Source: Niebla homalea
Lineage: Eukaryota > Ascomycota > Lecanoromycetes > Lecanorales > Ramalinaceae
NCBI GenBank assembly: GCA_019925105.1
Contig: JAHGAU010000028.1
Location: 496,001 to 560,000, forward strand
DNA: 64,000 nucleotides
Direction: 5' to 3'
Under the pieces are notes generated by a model that was not told where the DNA came from, made no database searches, and saw only the letters and a list, made by a program, of their open reading frames with translations. Positions within the stretch are counted from its first letter, which is position 1, and the number at the start of each line of letters is the position of its first letter. The translations under genes and the position numbers were made by a program. Shown piece by piece: positions 23,261 through 34,660 of the stretch.

Positions 23261-26200
23261 AGAACCCAGGGTGTGCTTCATTGACCTAGAGAGCGGGGAT
23301 GAGAGAATTCGTATGTAGCCCCGGTTCTGACCAGACTGAATGAGACGGAAAATTGAACATGTTGTTGCATTTGTCGAACACGCAAGCCTCTCGTCTACAT
23401 ACATATTATATATGCAATATCAACTTCTGGCTGGGGTACCCACTTCTAGATATAGTATTGACTTCCGGCTGGGGTATCCAGTATTAACTATCCACTCACA
23501 TAAATCGTTGATAATGCACATGAAGTCAAAGCAAACCCCCTCTGCGTTGCAGCCTCATTCGACTCATCTCTCTACGACTTATCCTAATGGTTTCACTTCA
23601 ATGCCTTTCTTGAAAAGAAAAAACCGGCCCAAGAGGTGTGGGGATATCGTCGCACAGCATTTATCATCGCTATCCGCTCCAAACACATCCCCGATCTTTG
23701 ATTTTCGGCTCCGTGCAGCACACAGCACAAGGCATGCACGAGTATGGGACATGAGATATTCCAAAAGTCAGGAATGGGCTCGACGAAGGCAGAGCGCCGA
23801 CACATGCAACCCTGTTCTAATAGGCTATGACCTGGAAAAGTTGCTACCACGGTTCCCAAGAGAAAGGGAGGTAAGGAGGATTTATCTGATACTTCAAGCC
23901 TGGTAATATGGCGGGAGATTTCACCACTTGGTGTAAGGAACTACGTCAGTTGTTCTTTTCCTGGTTCTAACTGCATATGTGGGATGAGGCTACCAGAGGA
24001 AGTCCGCCTTGGCTGTGGGCTAGTCGTCTATGTTGAGGCTGTCCTCGATGATTCGGAGGTTTTGATGCTGGCAGACTTGAAAAAAACTGGTTTTCTACGA
24101 GTAGCGGCGATCCAGAAAGGAAGGTATCAACCTATTTTGGCAGCATCGTAATCATGCAACTCGGACGACTTGAATATGATGAGAGTGCTGGCATCAATGG
24201 AGAAAAGCAAAGCGACTATCTCAGGTGCATAATATATGCTGTTTCATCTTGTCCCAATCCGACATGCGTGCGGAACACCCATCGGATTGTTAATGTCTAA
24301 AGATCGGATTCAACGTGAGATCTTTGTGTTACATAGGTGCAACAGGAAAGGATGGGTGGTGGTTGTAAAGTGGGAAAGAGGGGAAACCTCAGATAAATTC
24401 TGCCTTAAATATCTCGTAACCAGGTTAAATACCTACAATACTTTGTGTCCTAGCTCTAACTTCGGTGGCCGCCGTCGCTCGAATTTCAGGTCCATTAGTT
24501 ATGTATCAACGAGATGATAATATTTAGGAAGGAAAGGAAGAAGATTGGAGACGGAATGCTATGACTGAATATGGCTGTAATGGATTTGGAAAACCTTTCC
24601 TGAGGACACGCCGCCTTCCCCCCAAAGACTCCTGGCTCAGAGACGGGCATAAGATTGGAAGCCAGGACTTTATGATTTCTGCGCTCGACCGGCATAGGTG
24701 ATAATATACCTGGCTCTTCCCAGTGATGACGCGCTTAATCTTGGTTGTGATACTCCACACACAGAACAACCTCAGCGTCAGTCCCAATGCCGCCTTGCTA
24801 CGTCTTCAATATCTCCTCTCCGACCCACAGGCAAGCTGCTGGGCCCTAAGACTGTACTTTTGGAGCCGGCCTACACAGCCTCCAATCAGCTCGTGACAAG
24901 CAATAGCAGGACTTTGGCATGGATTGCAACAAACCACCAATCCTAACGCAGATGTCCAGATTTTGCACCTCTGTTCCTTCGACTTGGGGCTCCAATTTTG
25001 GCTTTCCCCAAGAGAGAGGGGTGCCAGAACTGGAGCCCCACGAGGAGAGTCAAAAAGCTTTCTGACGTCCAATACAGCTTCTCCTGTTCATGCCCAGATT
25101 CTTTGAATGATGATATCAAGCTCACTGGAATAACCGCTGGTGAATCCTTTGGCAATTCTGATTAATTCACTCTCCGACCGATCCAAAGAAAGAAAAAAGT
25201 AGCACTCTCGTCGATCCAATAACATAAAGCGAACGGAGTGGGAACAAGAAAAATGCAGAGAGAGAAACTATCAGTGCATATTCATAAGAGCCGTCATCCT
25301 TTTGTGGTCAGCCATTACTAACACGGGCAAAGATAGTAGTAGGCTCCAAATCGTGATAGGAAACATCGCAGGTGCGGGTCAAAACCACCGCGGATGACCC
25401 TTATACGATGGGAAAAAAGCTGGACGGAAAGGGAGCACCCTGTTCTCGAAAAAATCTAAGTGTATCTTTCGAATAGCCAGCTTGAGAATTTTGTGCGATG
25501 GTGTCGATAAATCGTTTGTAGCAGCCATCCCAGAAGGCCCCGTTTCAATCAGAAATCTTGGTACAGGATGGGGGAAGAGTCTGTACGCGCTGCTCGTTCT
25601 CATCAATTCGACGTTTAGCTGATGGAGTAATGAGTTTCTGGGATTTCCCAGACCAGAAGTCAGTTTTTGTGACGAAGATTGGCGACCTATATCAAGATAA
25701 CGTCAGGTTAACTCGTGAAAATTGCGGATAGGAACGTCGGATTGCCAGTTGTGGATGCCACCATTTATGAATACCGTCATCTGGTTCGCCTTCTAATAAC
25801 GCAGGCAGTTCCGAAATGCTGGACAATAGTCCTTAATTATCCCCATATCGAAACATTCTAGAGACATTACACGGGGTTATCAACTTTTCTCACCAGAAAG
25901 CGCACCAGTAGTATAGGCAGGCATGGCGATAGTGAAAAGCGAATGACTCCTTTGAGAAAAGCTTCGTAAGGGGACGACAATGTATTCGAGAAAGCGAACG
26001 AGTTGGCGCGGATGAGCAACTCGAAGTTATACATAGTTGTTCAACAGAACCATAGATATCATACATATAAATCAACGGAAGAATCGGACAGGCCTCCCCC
26101 CGAAAAAGAAATTGTGCGTACGCCCGGTCTACGGTCAGGGGAAGCACGGCCCTAAACCATGGGGAACTCAGAGGATGCGAAAAGCCAGTTAGCCTGATAA

Positions 26201-26485
26201 AGGCCAAGTCGGCTTCAGATTCCTCGATAAGGCTGAACACAATAGAGATCGCGTCCTTGCTGGCAGACGTACCTTAATTACAGCCCAGAACAAGTCATTA
26301 CTGCGAGGAGGGTTGGAAGGCATGAGCTTTCCAATGACATTGTGGCTGGGCTATTTGATAGGCTTATAATAGAAAGGCTGACGTCAATTTTAAACCATCA
26401 ATCTCTCTAACTTTTGGTCATGATCGCCTCGAGAGCAAGATTGAAGACTTGTGAACATACACTCCCTCATTTTCCCAGCATGCAA
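23261..26485. other. Gene-poor stretch
   Basis: Follows the DUF3435 relic. The plus-strand frame 23340-23906 (188 codons, basic, ATG start) matches no family I know. A minus-strand frame at 25890-26240 (116 codons) is likewise unassigned. An imperfect direct repeat lies at 23423-23480. The stretch could be further decayed element or cargo sequence, but nothing identifies it. Confidence 0.45.
23423..23480 (+). repeat. Imperfect 20-bp direct repeat
   Basis: ACTTCTGGCTGGGGTACCCA at 23423 recurs with two changes (T to C, C to T) at 23461, 38 bp apart. It is a local duplication of unknown origin within a non-coding stretch. Confidence 0.7.
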
Positions 26486-28236
26486 TTACTTCTTGCCTTT
26501 CCCCTTTGGTTTCTTGAACACAGGTTCGGAGGTCTGAGATGACGGAAGTTCCGGTTCTGTCTGTTGTGAGTACGAGGTGGTCAATTGGCTGTCGTTCTGT
26601 TCGATGGACTCCATATTTGATTGCTGGGAGAGGGTCTGCACAACAAAGACTTCCGGGTCGGGCAGCTGATCAGCCGCAGAAGTGATTCTTTCGTGGTGGA
26701 TCCGACGAAAGTCGTCATAAACGCTCAGTGTGAACTTGTAGGCGGTCCACCTATCTTCGCCGTCTCGGTTCGCGATGCTGAAGTCTTGAATTAGATGACG
26801 GTAAAAGGAGGTATCCTTCCCATCTATTAGAACGTAATGGCCATAGATCCTCACAGCCCGATGATCGTGCGATATTGAGAAGGTAAGGATCTTTTGATGG
26901 AGCTCATCTTGACGCGACACCAATCTGTATAGCTCGACAACGGCGTTTGCCGCAACAGCGGCGCTATGAGCGTTCTGCCGATCCGCGATATTGACTGCTT
27001 CGTTGCCGCATTTCACCTCCGCCGTCAGGAATGGGAAATACATCTCATCTGTCGCCACCAGACGAGATGTAGTCTGCCAATCACCAATAGAGGGTTGCAA
27101 TTTCCTAAGCTGCTCAGAGGTGAATGCAGACGATTGGAGCCCTACAGCAAAATCGGGCTGCGGACGAGGACCCTTGATGAGAGGAATGGATTTGATCCAG
27201 CCCTCATCGACTGTTTCGATCAAATGCTTCAGATGTGTTGCCCCACGACGAGCCAGTTCTTCTGGAGCAGGAACGATCAACCGACCAATATCCTGAATAA
27301 CTCTTGCCTCGTTTCGGTTTGATATATCTTCCAAAGTCCATTCAAATAGATCATCATTAAACAGAGAGTCTTTGGGTACTGGCTGTTCTTTGTTGAGTAA
27401 CTCTCGGCAGAGAGCTTTGTCAACTTTGGTCGCTCGCAAGTGCGGTTCAGGCTGGCCCATGTAGATGCCGACGGATTTAAGTATCTGCTCATAGCGCCGA
27501 CTCTTGACGAGAGGATTTTTTCCTTCTCTTAAAGAAACGCCGCTAATGTCCGATTCATGTTTGCTGAGAGAGGGAGTCGACCTCTTCCTGGTAAGTGAAT
27601 GGGTCATGCTGCTGTCTTGCTTGAAATTTGCTCCAGACCAGCTTCCTTCTTCGATCCAACGATGGATGGGGTTGGCGTTGGCGTCGTTGTTCTTGGTGTT
27701 GCTACCAAGATCTGTAGGTGTTGCGCCTTCAACAGCACGGTTTGCAGGTGAGGTTCGTTGACGTTTTCGGGTAGGCCTTTCCTGGGCTTGGAAAGGTGTA
27801 GGGGCAGCTCCTTTGGCCTCAGGTTTGTGATTCTGTCCAAGCTCTTCACTCCGCTTCCGCTTTCGATCTAGATTGGAAAAGTGGACTGATTCCTGTGGGC
27901 GCCTGGTCTGAGTCCGTGGTCGCAGTTGTACACCAAGGGATTGTAGAATGTACCTCTTTGTCAGGCGTGATACTGTTTGGAGAAGGAAGTTGAAATAGTT
28001 GCTCTCGAATCTCCGGTTGCCGATGGAGACGTGTACTCTTTTGTAGACGTACGCTCCTACGAACAGATGTAAGAGGTTCTTTTTTCCCAATACCACGTGG
28101 GTGTGCCGCTACGGGCTGTCAATCGAAGAAACAATTATGCATGTGTGGTAGCAGTTTTACCTTGGTTGTTCAATGAGTCCAGCAAAGGTTGCCGCCTATT
28201 TTTCTTGACATCTGACTTTGCTCGTGGTGGGGACAT
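26486..28236 (-). CDS. Fungal protein with PD-(D/E)XK-like EVK motif (DUF7924-type)
   Basis: A long minus-strand frame ends at 26486 (GKGKK). The conserved C-terminal half contains QPDFAVGLQSSAF (about 27140-27160), MYFPFLTAEVKCG (27005-27040), DRQNAHSAAVAANAVVELY, SISHDHRAVRIYGHYV and RWTAYKFTLSVYDDF. This matches a fungal family I recall as DUF7924. Asp followed by Glu-x-Lys resembles the catalytic core of restriction-endonuclease-fold nucleases, but activity is inference. The N-terminal half is disordered, basic and Ser-rich (RKRKRSEE, RKRQR), suggesting a nuclear location. The long frame has no ATG near its 5' end. The likely start is the ATG at 28236 (MSPPRAKSDVKKNRRQPLL), joined through introns near 28100-28160 and 28000-28080 whose exact limits I could not settle. 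Confidence 0.65.
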
Positions 28237-29763
28237 GATGAAGGGAAAGAAGGGTACAGGAGGTACACGCCTTTATTGCCGCTGGTGCGAGCGATGAAGG
28301 ATGCTGTTACGAACACGCCGACAGAAGGTGTGGTGGTTGGCCAGCAACGAAGTCTTGGCGGCACCACACTTTTTGGGCGGCTACGGCAGTAATTTGTTCC
28401 ATGAGTCATCGGGATCGTCCGCTGCCGCTTGAAATATTAGCGTTTTCAATTTCGATGTCGTTTTCTTGGCATTTCGACTTCACCCCCGACCCCGCTGCAC
28501 ACACCAAAATTCTAGGCCCTCTAGTAACCAGAAACCACCCAGAAACCCCCCTTAAAATTCAACATTTTGATTTTTGGTTTTCACTAAATACTTTGTATTT
28601 ATGAATTGAAGAACAAGATCTGAAGATGAAGACTTCGTCTACTAGAATGTGAAAAAAGATATATTCGTGAAGTTATCATGGTATCTGTGTAGGAATTTGG
28701 GGCGGGGATGGAGTCGAAATGCCAAGGAAACGACATCGAAATTGAACACGCTCATATATCGTTCTATTCCGTACTTGAGCATTGACTCGCTCCGTCTGAC
28801 TGGGCAAGGCCGGCCCTTCACGTTCATCCTTACCAGTCTTAATCCCTCCAGCGTAAACAGTAGAATATCGATCAGATCGCGAAGAAAACTTTCCCACACG
28901 TATCTAGACTTGCATGAGAGGTAGACTCCATCAACATTTCACTACACACTCTCGCGTCTCTCCCTCACCCTTAACGCTATGACGCCATTTCTAGACTCGG
29001 GGCTACAGTAAGGACGCGATGGGGCGGCAGCAAAGACGGTGTTGATTGGCAATCTCGTCGCGGCCCAAGGCTAACTTACTCGGCTTCTTCTTGCAAAGAC
29101 CAAGAGCGACACGGTCCCTTTCAGACAAAGGGCTAACGGTTTGCCCACACTTGTGAGTTTGATTTTACTAGAGCCATGCAATCAATTCATTCATCATAGC
29201 TGATGATAGTACACTTGAGCATTAATTACAGCGCTCGGGAAGGCAATAATGTACGGCAGGCTCCAGACGCGGAGAGGTCCAGCGAGGCTGAAGGTCTTGA
29301 TCGGCGATGCTGATGTGCACTATTTCGCAAGGGGACTGTGCCCCACTAGCTTGTTATCCGGTCATCTTCACAATCATTGGCCATCTGCAATGATCTTCCA
29401 TATCTTTCTCGGTCATTGGCCGCTTTATTTAAAAGACTCATGTTTGTGCATGCTGCAGACGCCGCCAATCTGAGTCTTGAGCCTCAAACCAGCTATTCTT
29501 TGCTACAGACATGAACGTTGTCCGCTGGAGCCCCTTTTTGTTGGTATTTTTAGCATCATAAAATGATAGTAGGACGGGTTTTTGAAGCAATTGTGGTAAA
29601 GTCTCCCGGCTGAAACGGCTGCCTTGCTTGCTTCAGGAAGGATAGGGGCCAGGCGCTTACCACAGAGAATTGCTTCTAGAATCTCGAGTAAGAATAATAA
29701 GAAGACTGACGGAGCCCACCTCGCCGCGAGCCTGGGTGAGTAGGACCACAAGCCTAGATCAAA
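28237..29763. other. Intergenic region between divergent genes
   Basis: Separates the minus-strand EVK-motif gene and the plus-strand metalloprotease, so it must hold both promoters. AT-rich blocks occur at 28540-28680. Short frames at 28649-28924 and 29249-29473 are not recognised. Confidence 0.5.
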
Positions 29764-31417
29764 ATGCTGCTGCTGTTCCCTCTCCTCTCGCTGACCGCTA
29801 TAGTGGTTATTGCTGTACCAACACCAGCCGACGATGCTCCGGCCCCTGATGCTTCCATCCTTACCAGTTTCAAATTCGCAGGATGCTCCGGTGACCAGAC
29901 CAACATTCTCAACCAGAATGTCAAAGATGCAGTGGCACTCGCCCAGGCTGGCTTGGACTATATCAATGATGGGCTCGTCAACACTTACCCGAGCTATGGG
30001 CATCAACAAGTCGACTTTTCCAAGCAAGCTGCAATCGATTTCTTTGGCCCGGAGTCGCAGAATGCGCCGTATCAGCAGTTCATTTTCGGTGAGGCACATC
30101 CAGCGAAGTGGCTCACGACGCTGGTTGTCAATCCCCTGCTCCTACTGCTTCGCAGTCTTTCTGAGATAGGATGTTACGGGTTGCTGACGTGTTCTTATAC
30201 AGATGCTATGCTCAAAGCCTCTAATGCGTACCCTGGGTGGGGTCTCTCCGACTGGTGGAGTAATCGTTATGTCCAGCTGAGCTGCATCGACAAACATAAT
30301 GAGTGCAACGGCCAGTATGCTGCATATTTCGACCCCTCAAATCGCGACTACGGCTACCCACTCGTCGTTTTCTGCCCCGAATTCTTTACCGTCCTTCCCT
30401 CCCACGGTGACGTCGTTGCAAAAATCGACGGAAACAAAGATCTGCAGCAGAACCTTGCCAACATGCGTAGTAGAGCAGCCACATTCCTGCACGAGCTCCT
30501 CCATATCAATTGGGGTACTGCGCAGGAGTGCAGCGGAAAGGACGCCTGCAAAGACCACCCCCAGATCATTGGCGGTGTCTCGGTCAGGGCATACAAGACC
30601 GGGCGCTCGAAGCTTCTTGCTCAGAGGAACGTCGCAGAAGCATCCAGCAATAACGACAACTTTGCCTACTACGCCATGGCAAAGTTCATGGAGAAACGCT
30701 GGAAGCAGTATCCCAAGTACCCCACGGCTTGGGATCCGACCAAATCGCGCAAAGCCAATGAAGACAGGGACAGCAAGGAGCCTGGTGCGCCATCAACACT
30801 AGATACGTTGGAAGAGGACCCTGACGATGGACCCGGATCTCCAAGCAATGACCCAATTTATCCACTGAGTGATTATCCGGACTGGTATCAGCCGCTAATC
30901 AAGGCGACTTTTAATGATCCGACGCCGGATGTGACGCAGCCGAGTCAAAGCGGGATCAACTACAATGGGCCACATATCAAGACGGGCGTTCAGTGTGAGA
31001 CTTCGGATGCGTCGCCAGACATTCAGGATTGTGTTCATGCGTTCGGGTCGTTGAGGATCGCGCCTACGATGGGGCCACTGCAGGGGAAGAAGGATGGGAC
31101 TTGGTGGGCTGGGGTAAGTCATGATTCTCATCTGTTCTGGTGAGGAGTGTATACTGATCGGCTCCATCCAGTACGTCAATACCTGCGCCCTGGCAATATA
31201 CTACCGAGAAGACTGGACCGACGCTTGTAAAGCAACGATGAAAGATATCGATGACTACGCGTCAGCCATATTCGAAGGATGTCAGAATCCAGGCAATGGG
31301 AAAGTTGGGGGAAAATCGCAGTTCGCGATGAACAGTTGTGCGGCCCAGATCGAGGTCATCACAACTAGTGGTGAGCCTCCACAAGGCGAGGCTCCTGGGA
31401 ATGCCCCGGGAAAGTGA
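29764..31417 (+). CDS. Secreted zinc metalloprotease (HExxH, deuterolysin/M35-like)
   Basis: Three exons (29764-30088, 30203-31113, 31172-31417) give 493 residues. The N-terminus MLLLFPLLSLTAIVVIAVPT is a signal peptide. The mature part includes ATFLHELLHINWG, an HExxH zinc-binding site with its catalytic Glu, followed about 70 residues later by NNDNFAYYAMAKF, where Asp could be the third ligand as in aspzincin-like proteases. Several Cys pairs (SCIDKHNEC, ECSGKDAC) suggest disulfides. A disordered acidic Pro/Asp/Ser linker precedes a Cys-containing C-terminal domain. Intron 2 (31114-31171) has a GTAAGT donor. Intron 1 (30089-30202) has GTGAGG, TGCTGAC and TACAG, but its 114 bases contain no stop and are divisible by three. 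Exact peptidase family is uncertain; secretion and zinc site are clear. Confidence 0.82.
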
Positions 31418-31781
31418 TCGAAAGGTAACTTTTTGACGTTGTGACGATTTCTTTGGGATAGAGAGCCCGCTCAGAGGCGAGCTCAGTCTGTGAGAGAGCT
31501 GCTTAAGACGCCTCGTTCTATGCTGGATGGACAAATTGCGGCGCTGTCGAGTTGGTCACAGTCGGTCTCGAATACGCCATTTGATGTTGTGATACCTTTG
31601 GTGTTGTTGAGAAGTGTCACAGAAGAGCGAACTACCTGAGCTCCTCATGCTCCATGATCCTTTCCTTCGTCCCGTGCGTGCTCTAAGAATACCTTTCTTA
31701 CATGCCTTCCGCCTCTTATCCCCGAATCATTATCCGCTGCAAGCTCGCAACCTATCCTTTGTTGGTTGTCATTCGTTAAGT
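31418..31781. other. Short convergent intergenic region
   Basis: Lies between the convergent metalloprotease and prenylcysteine oxidase genes. It must hold both 3' untranslated regions. No gene or repeat is visible. Confidence 0.5.
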
Positions 31782-33329
31782 TCAAGGCACAACTTCCGGT
31801 GAAAGTGTTGCATGATAAAGCAAGTTCGCCGCACGCCTCCCCATCTTACAGCTCATCTCCAAACTACTCACCACCTCTTCCCCGACCCCCGCATAAAACA
31901 ACCCCTTCGCAAACTCAAAGTCATCGAGCATCGCTCCCCTATGATACTCCAGAAAAGCGTGCTTCCACTCCTCCCGATGCACCCATTGCACTCCAGCATG
32001 CTCGATGGTGCGATCTGGACCTTGACCAAGCAGATTCAGGATTGTTGTGTTGAGGAGAGGTGATGCGGTGACGACTTTGTACATGTTTTCGCTTTGCGCA
32101 ATGCAGCCGTCTAGGCCTAAAGATGCAACAGAGTGCTCAATACTGAAGAAAGGGGGAGGCGGGGTATTGGCAGAGGTGGTGGTGTAAACACTGGAAGGCA
32201 CGGATGATTTGGGAGCGAGCTTGAAGTAGGTTGAGGAAAGGGGGTGGGGCGATGTGAAATGGGTGACGTGTCGTGAGCTGTAAGAGCGTAACGAGCTAGT
32301 GGCAGCGTGAATGTCGATATCAAAATCGATATTGGCCATTTGTAGAGGTGCGGCGATGATGATTGCATCGTAGTCTGCCTCTTCCTCGTTGGAAGGAGAA
32401 TGATCATGATGATAGCATGATTTCTCGAAAGTGAGACGATATTTCCGTGCTGGTGATCTCTGAATCTTTGTCACAGTACTGTTGAGGTGCAAATCAGCAC
32501 CCGACAATCTAACCAACCTCTCAATCAATCTTTTATTTCCTCCGTTGATTACAGACTCTTTAGCAGCGGGATTGATGGCTACAAGTGCAGCAAGGCCGTG
32601 CATGGTGGCTAGATCCTGGCTGAACCATGCACGGGTGATGGCCTGCACGTTATCTCTCAAGAAATTTGACGAAGTGAGATTTTGCAGAAAACTCCAGGCA
32701 TTGCTTTTCAATTCGGCTGTCAAGCCCAGGTGATCGATAGCACCAGGAATATTACGATCAGTATATTCCCACGGTCCCAGTAATCTCTGAAACAGTGGAA
32801 GCTTTTCGATCGACCATGTTCGCATATTGTTGACGGAAGTTCCGTATTTCCAAACATAGCGAGCCCAATCAATCCACGTCCTGGCTTTGATATCACCCTC
32901 GCCTTGGAGAATGAACGTTGCGCCATCCCACACTCCTACCGATTGCCTGACTGTATAGTGAGAGTCCAGCTTCCGTCTCAGCCCGGTCTCATCGATCAAA
33001 GATTGAACACACTCGTCATCGGTATAGAATGAATGCGCGCCAGTCTCAACCTGCTGGAAAGTATATGCACCGTCGTAGACTCTAACGGATTTGATCCTCC
33101 CTCCCACTTGGGGACGGGCTTCGTAGATAGTGACGTCGAGATCAGCGTAAGCAAATTCGTCATGTAGATGATAAGCTGCTGATGCACCACCAATGCCTGC
33201 ACCAATGATGGCAACTTTGGGTGCACGAGGAAGCTGGTAATCCTCTGGGAAGGGCAGATTCAAGACAACCTGCGCCCCAAGCACGAAGTCGATCAACGAA
33301 ATGACGCAGAGCAAAGAATGAAGCCGCAT
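31782..33329 (-). CDS. Prenylcysteine oxidase/lyase (FAD-dependent)
   Basis: Single exon, 515 residues from the ATG at 33329, which opens a signal peptide MRLHSLLCVISLIDFVLGAQ; the upstream in-frame GTG has no support. Next comes the FAD-binding Rossmann motif VAIIGAGIGGASAAYHL with VTIYEARPQVGGRIKS, then VETGAHSFY (family ETGaSi), a helical middle (AITRAWFSQDLATMHGLAAL, GGNKRLIERL), and the C-terminal YAGVGEEVVSSLEMSCKMGR that contacts flavin. Layout fits the prenylcysteine lyase family (PF07156-type), which oxidises the thioether of farnesyl- or geranylgeranyl-cysteine released when prenylated proteins are degraded, yielding cysteine, prenal and hydrogen peroxide. It probably acts in the vacuole or secretory route. 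A more general amine-oxidase relative is the main alternative. Confidence 0.8.
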   Translation of the reverse strand: MRLHSLLCVISLIDFVLGAQVVLNLPFPEDYQLPRAPKVAIIGAGIGGASAAYHLHDEFAYADLDVTIYEARPQVGGRIKSVRVYDGAYTFQQVETGAHSFYTDDECVQSLIDETGLRRKLDSHYTVRQSVGVWDGATFILQGEGDIKARTWIDWARYVWKYGTSVNNMRTWSIEKLPLFQRLLGPWEYTDRNIPGAIDHLGLTAELKSNAWSFLQNLTSSNFLRDNVQAITRAWFSQDLATMHGLAALVAINPAAKESVINGGNKRLIERLVRLSGADLHLNSTVTKIQRSPARKYRLTFEKSCYHHDHSPSNEEEADYDAIIIAAPLQMANIDFDIDIHAATSSLRSYSSRHVTHFTSPHPLSSTYFKLAPKSSVPSSVYTTTSANTPPPPFFSIEHSVASLGLDGCIAQSENMYKVVTASPLLNTTILNLLGQGPDRTIEHAGVQWVHREEWKHAFLEYHRGAMLDDFEFAKGLFYAGVGEEVVSSLEMSCKMGRRAANLLYHATLSPEVVP

Positions 33330-34660
33330 TTTGGCGGGCGAGTAATCTCTACTGCTGGCTCGCAACTTGTTCAAGTGAGGTAAGGTATGAGAAGGCGCGG
33401 CCGGGAGCCAACACCCTCCGCCAAATTCAAATGGCCTGTCACCCCTTGGCGTTCGGAGATATGCGCAACGTACCTCCAGGTCCACATGCGATGCTTCTTA
33501 TATCTGTCCAATATGTCTTTCTGATCACTTCTGGGTTAACAGTTGCATAAGTAGGGCTAATCTCAAAGGTCTTTTAGACTTTGTTTGAGGCCCCTCGAGC
33601 AGTACGGATTCTTTAGAGACTTTCGTATGAGGATCAGGTGCCAAGACACTCGCATGAGAGGTGTATATTACAGCATCTGACCATACATCTCAGTACAACT
33701 GGGAATTTGCAGTAGGGTAGATCACGCAGGATGCACCCATCCTTTTCAACTAACGAGTAAAACGAACTCAAAATAGCGCTGTACCACCAAGAAGAAACAA
33801 TTTCCGGTAGATACGATTCTCATCTACTGAAATTTCTGGATGAACCCGACATGCCTCAATCGGTATAAAGCAACTAATTAAGGGTCTCAATGGGTTGCAA
33901 CCCACCTGATACGAGGCTCTGCTTCTTCCTGCTTTCCCTGTGCTCCTGATCCCCGGACGCTTGCCCATGATCCCTCAACGCTTCCTTACTAAGCCTCGGT
34001 GTTCCCCCTGAAGCGGCGATGCTCCCTTTCTCGAACAGAAACTGCAGCCTATACTCCTCAGTCTTGGGTCTATAGTTTGGGTTGATGTATATCCGAATAG
34101 GGGATTTATGCAAACACTGAGCAGAATCACTCGGCACAAGCGTTATGTTCGACGAACGCCCTGATTTTCGTCATTTACTATCTTATGATGTTGCCTGTTT
34201 CGGTGCGTGGTCGAACTGAGAGATCAAGCGAACTGAAGGTGGACTTGCCGTTTTCGAGGACCGCAGCAAGCTCCGTAAATCTTGGCTCATTTTGATGGCA
34301 AGGAGGCGGTTGCTCTGACCAAGTCGTGCGCCCATATATCGCTCGACTGTGGTGACGATCTTCCCTCAGCTCTAAGAAAGCCCATTCTCGATTTCCATTG
34401 ATGGCGACAATCAGAAGCACCTAGAAGTCTCAAGGGTGATACATCATTCAGGCTTTTTGATGAAGCGGCTCAATGGACTGCTCTGTCGCTGGCAGTAAGA
34501 TGTGAGAGTAAGTTTTCCACTTCTCAGCAAGCCTGATGGAAGTATCTGACATCAATTAAGATTGACGGTCAACGGACCTCAGGCTTCTCAAGTTGGATCG
34601 CTTGATACGTCCATAAATCTTGAAAGTAACAACCGATTGGTACGCCCTCTTCCCTGTCAC
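33330..34660. other. Intergenic region with coding-like fragments
   Basis: Two minus-strand stretches read like protein: 34178-34420 (INGNREWAFLELREDR, RFTELAAVLENGKSTF) and 33874-34137 (SPIRIYINPNYRPKTEEYRL, GTPRLSKEALRDHGQ). They are in different frames and separated by stops, so they may be pieces of a decayed gene. I do not recognise the family. Confidence 0.4.
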
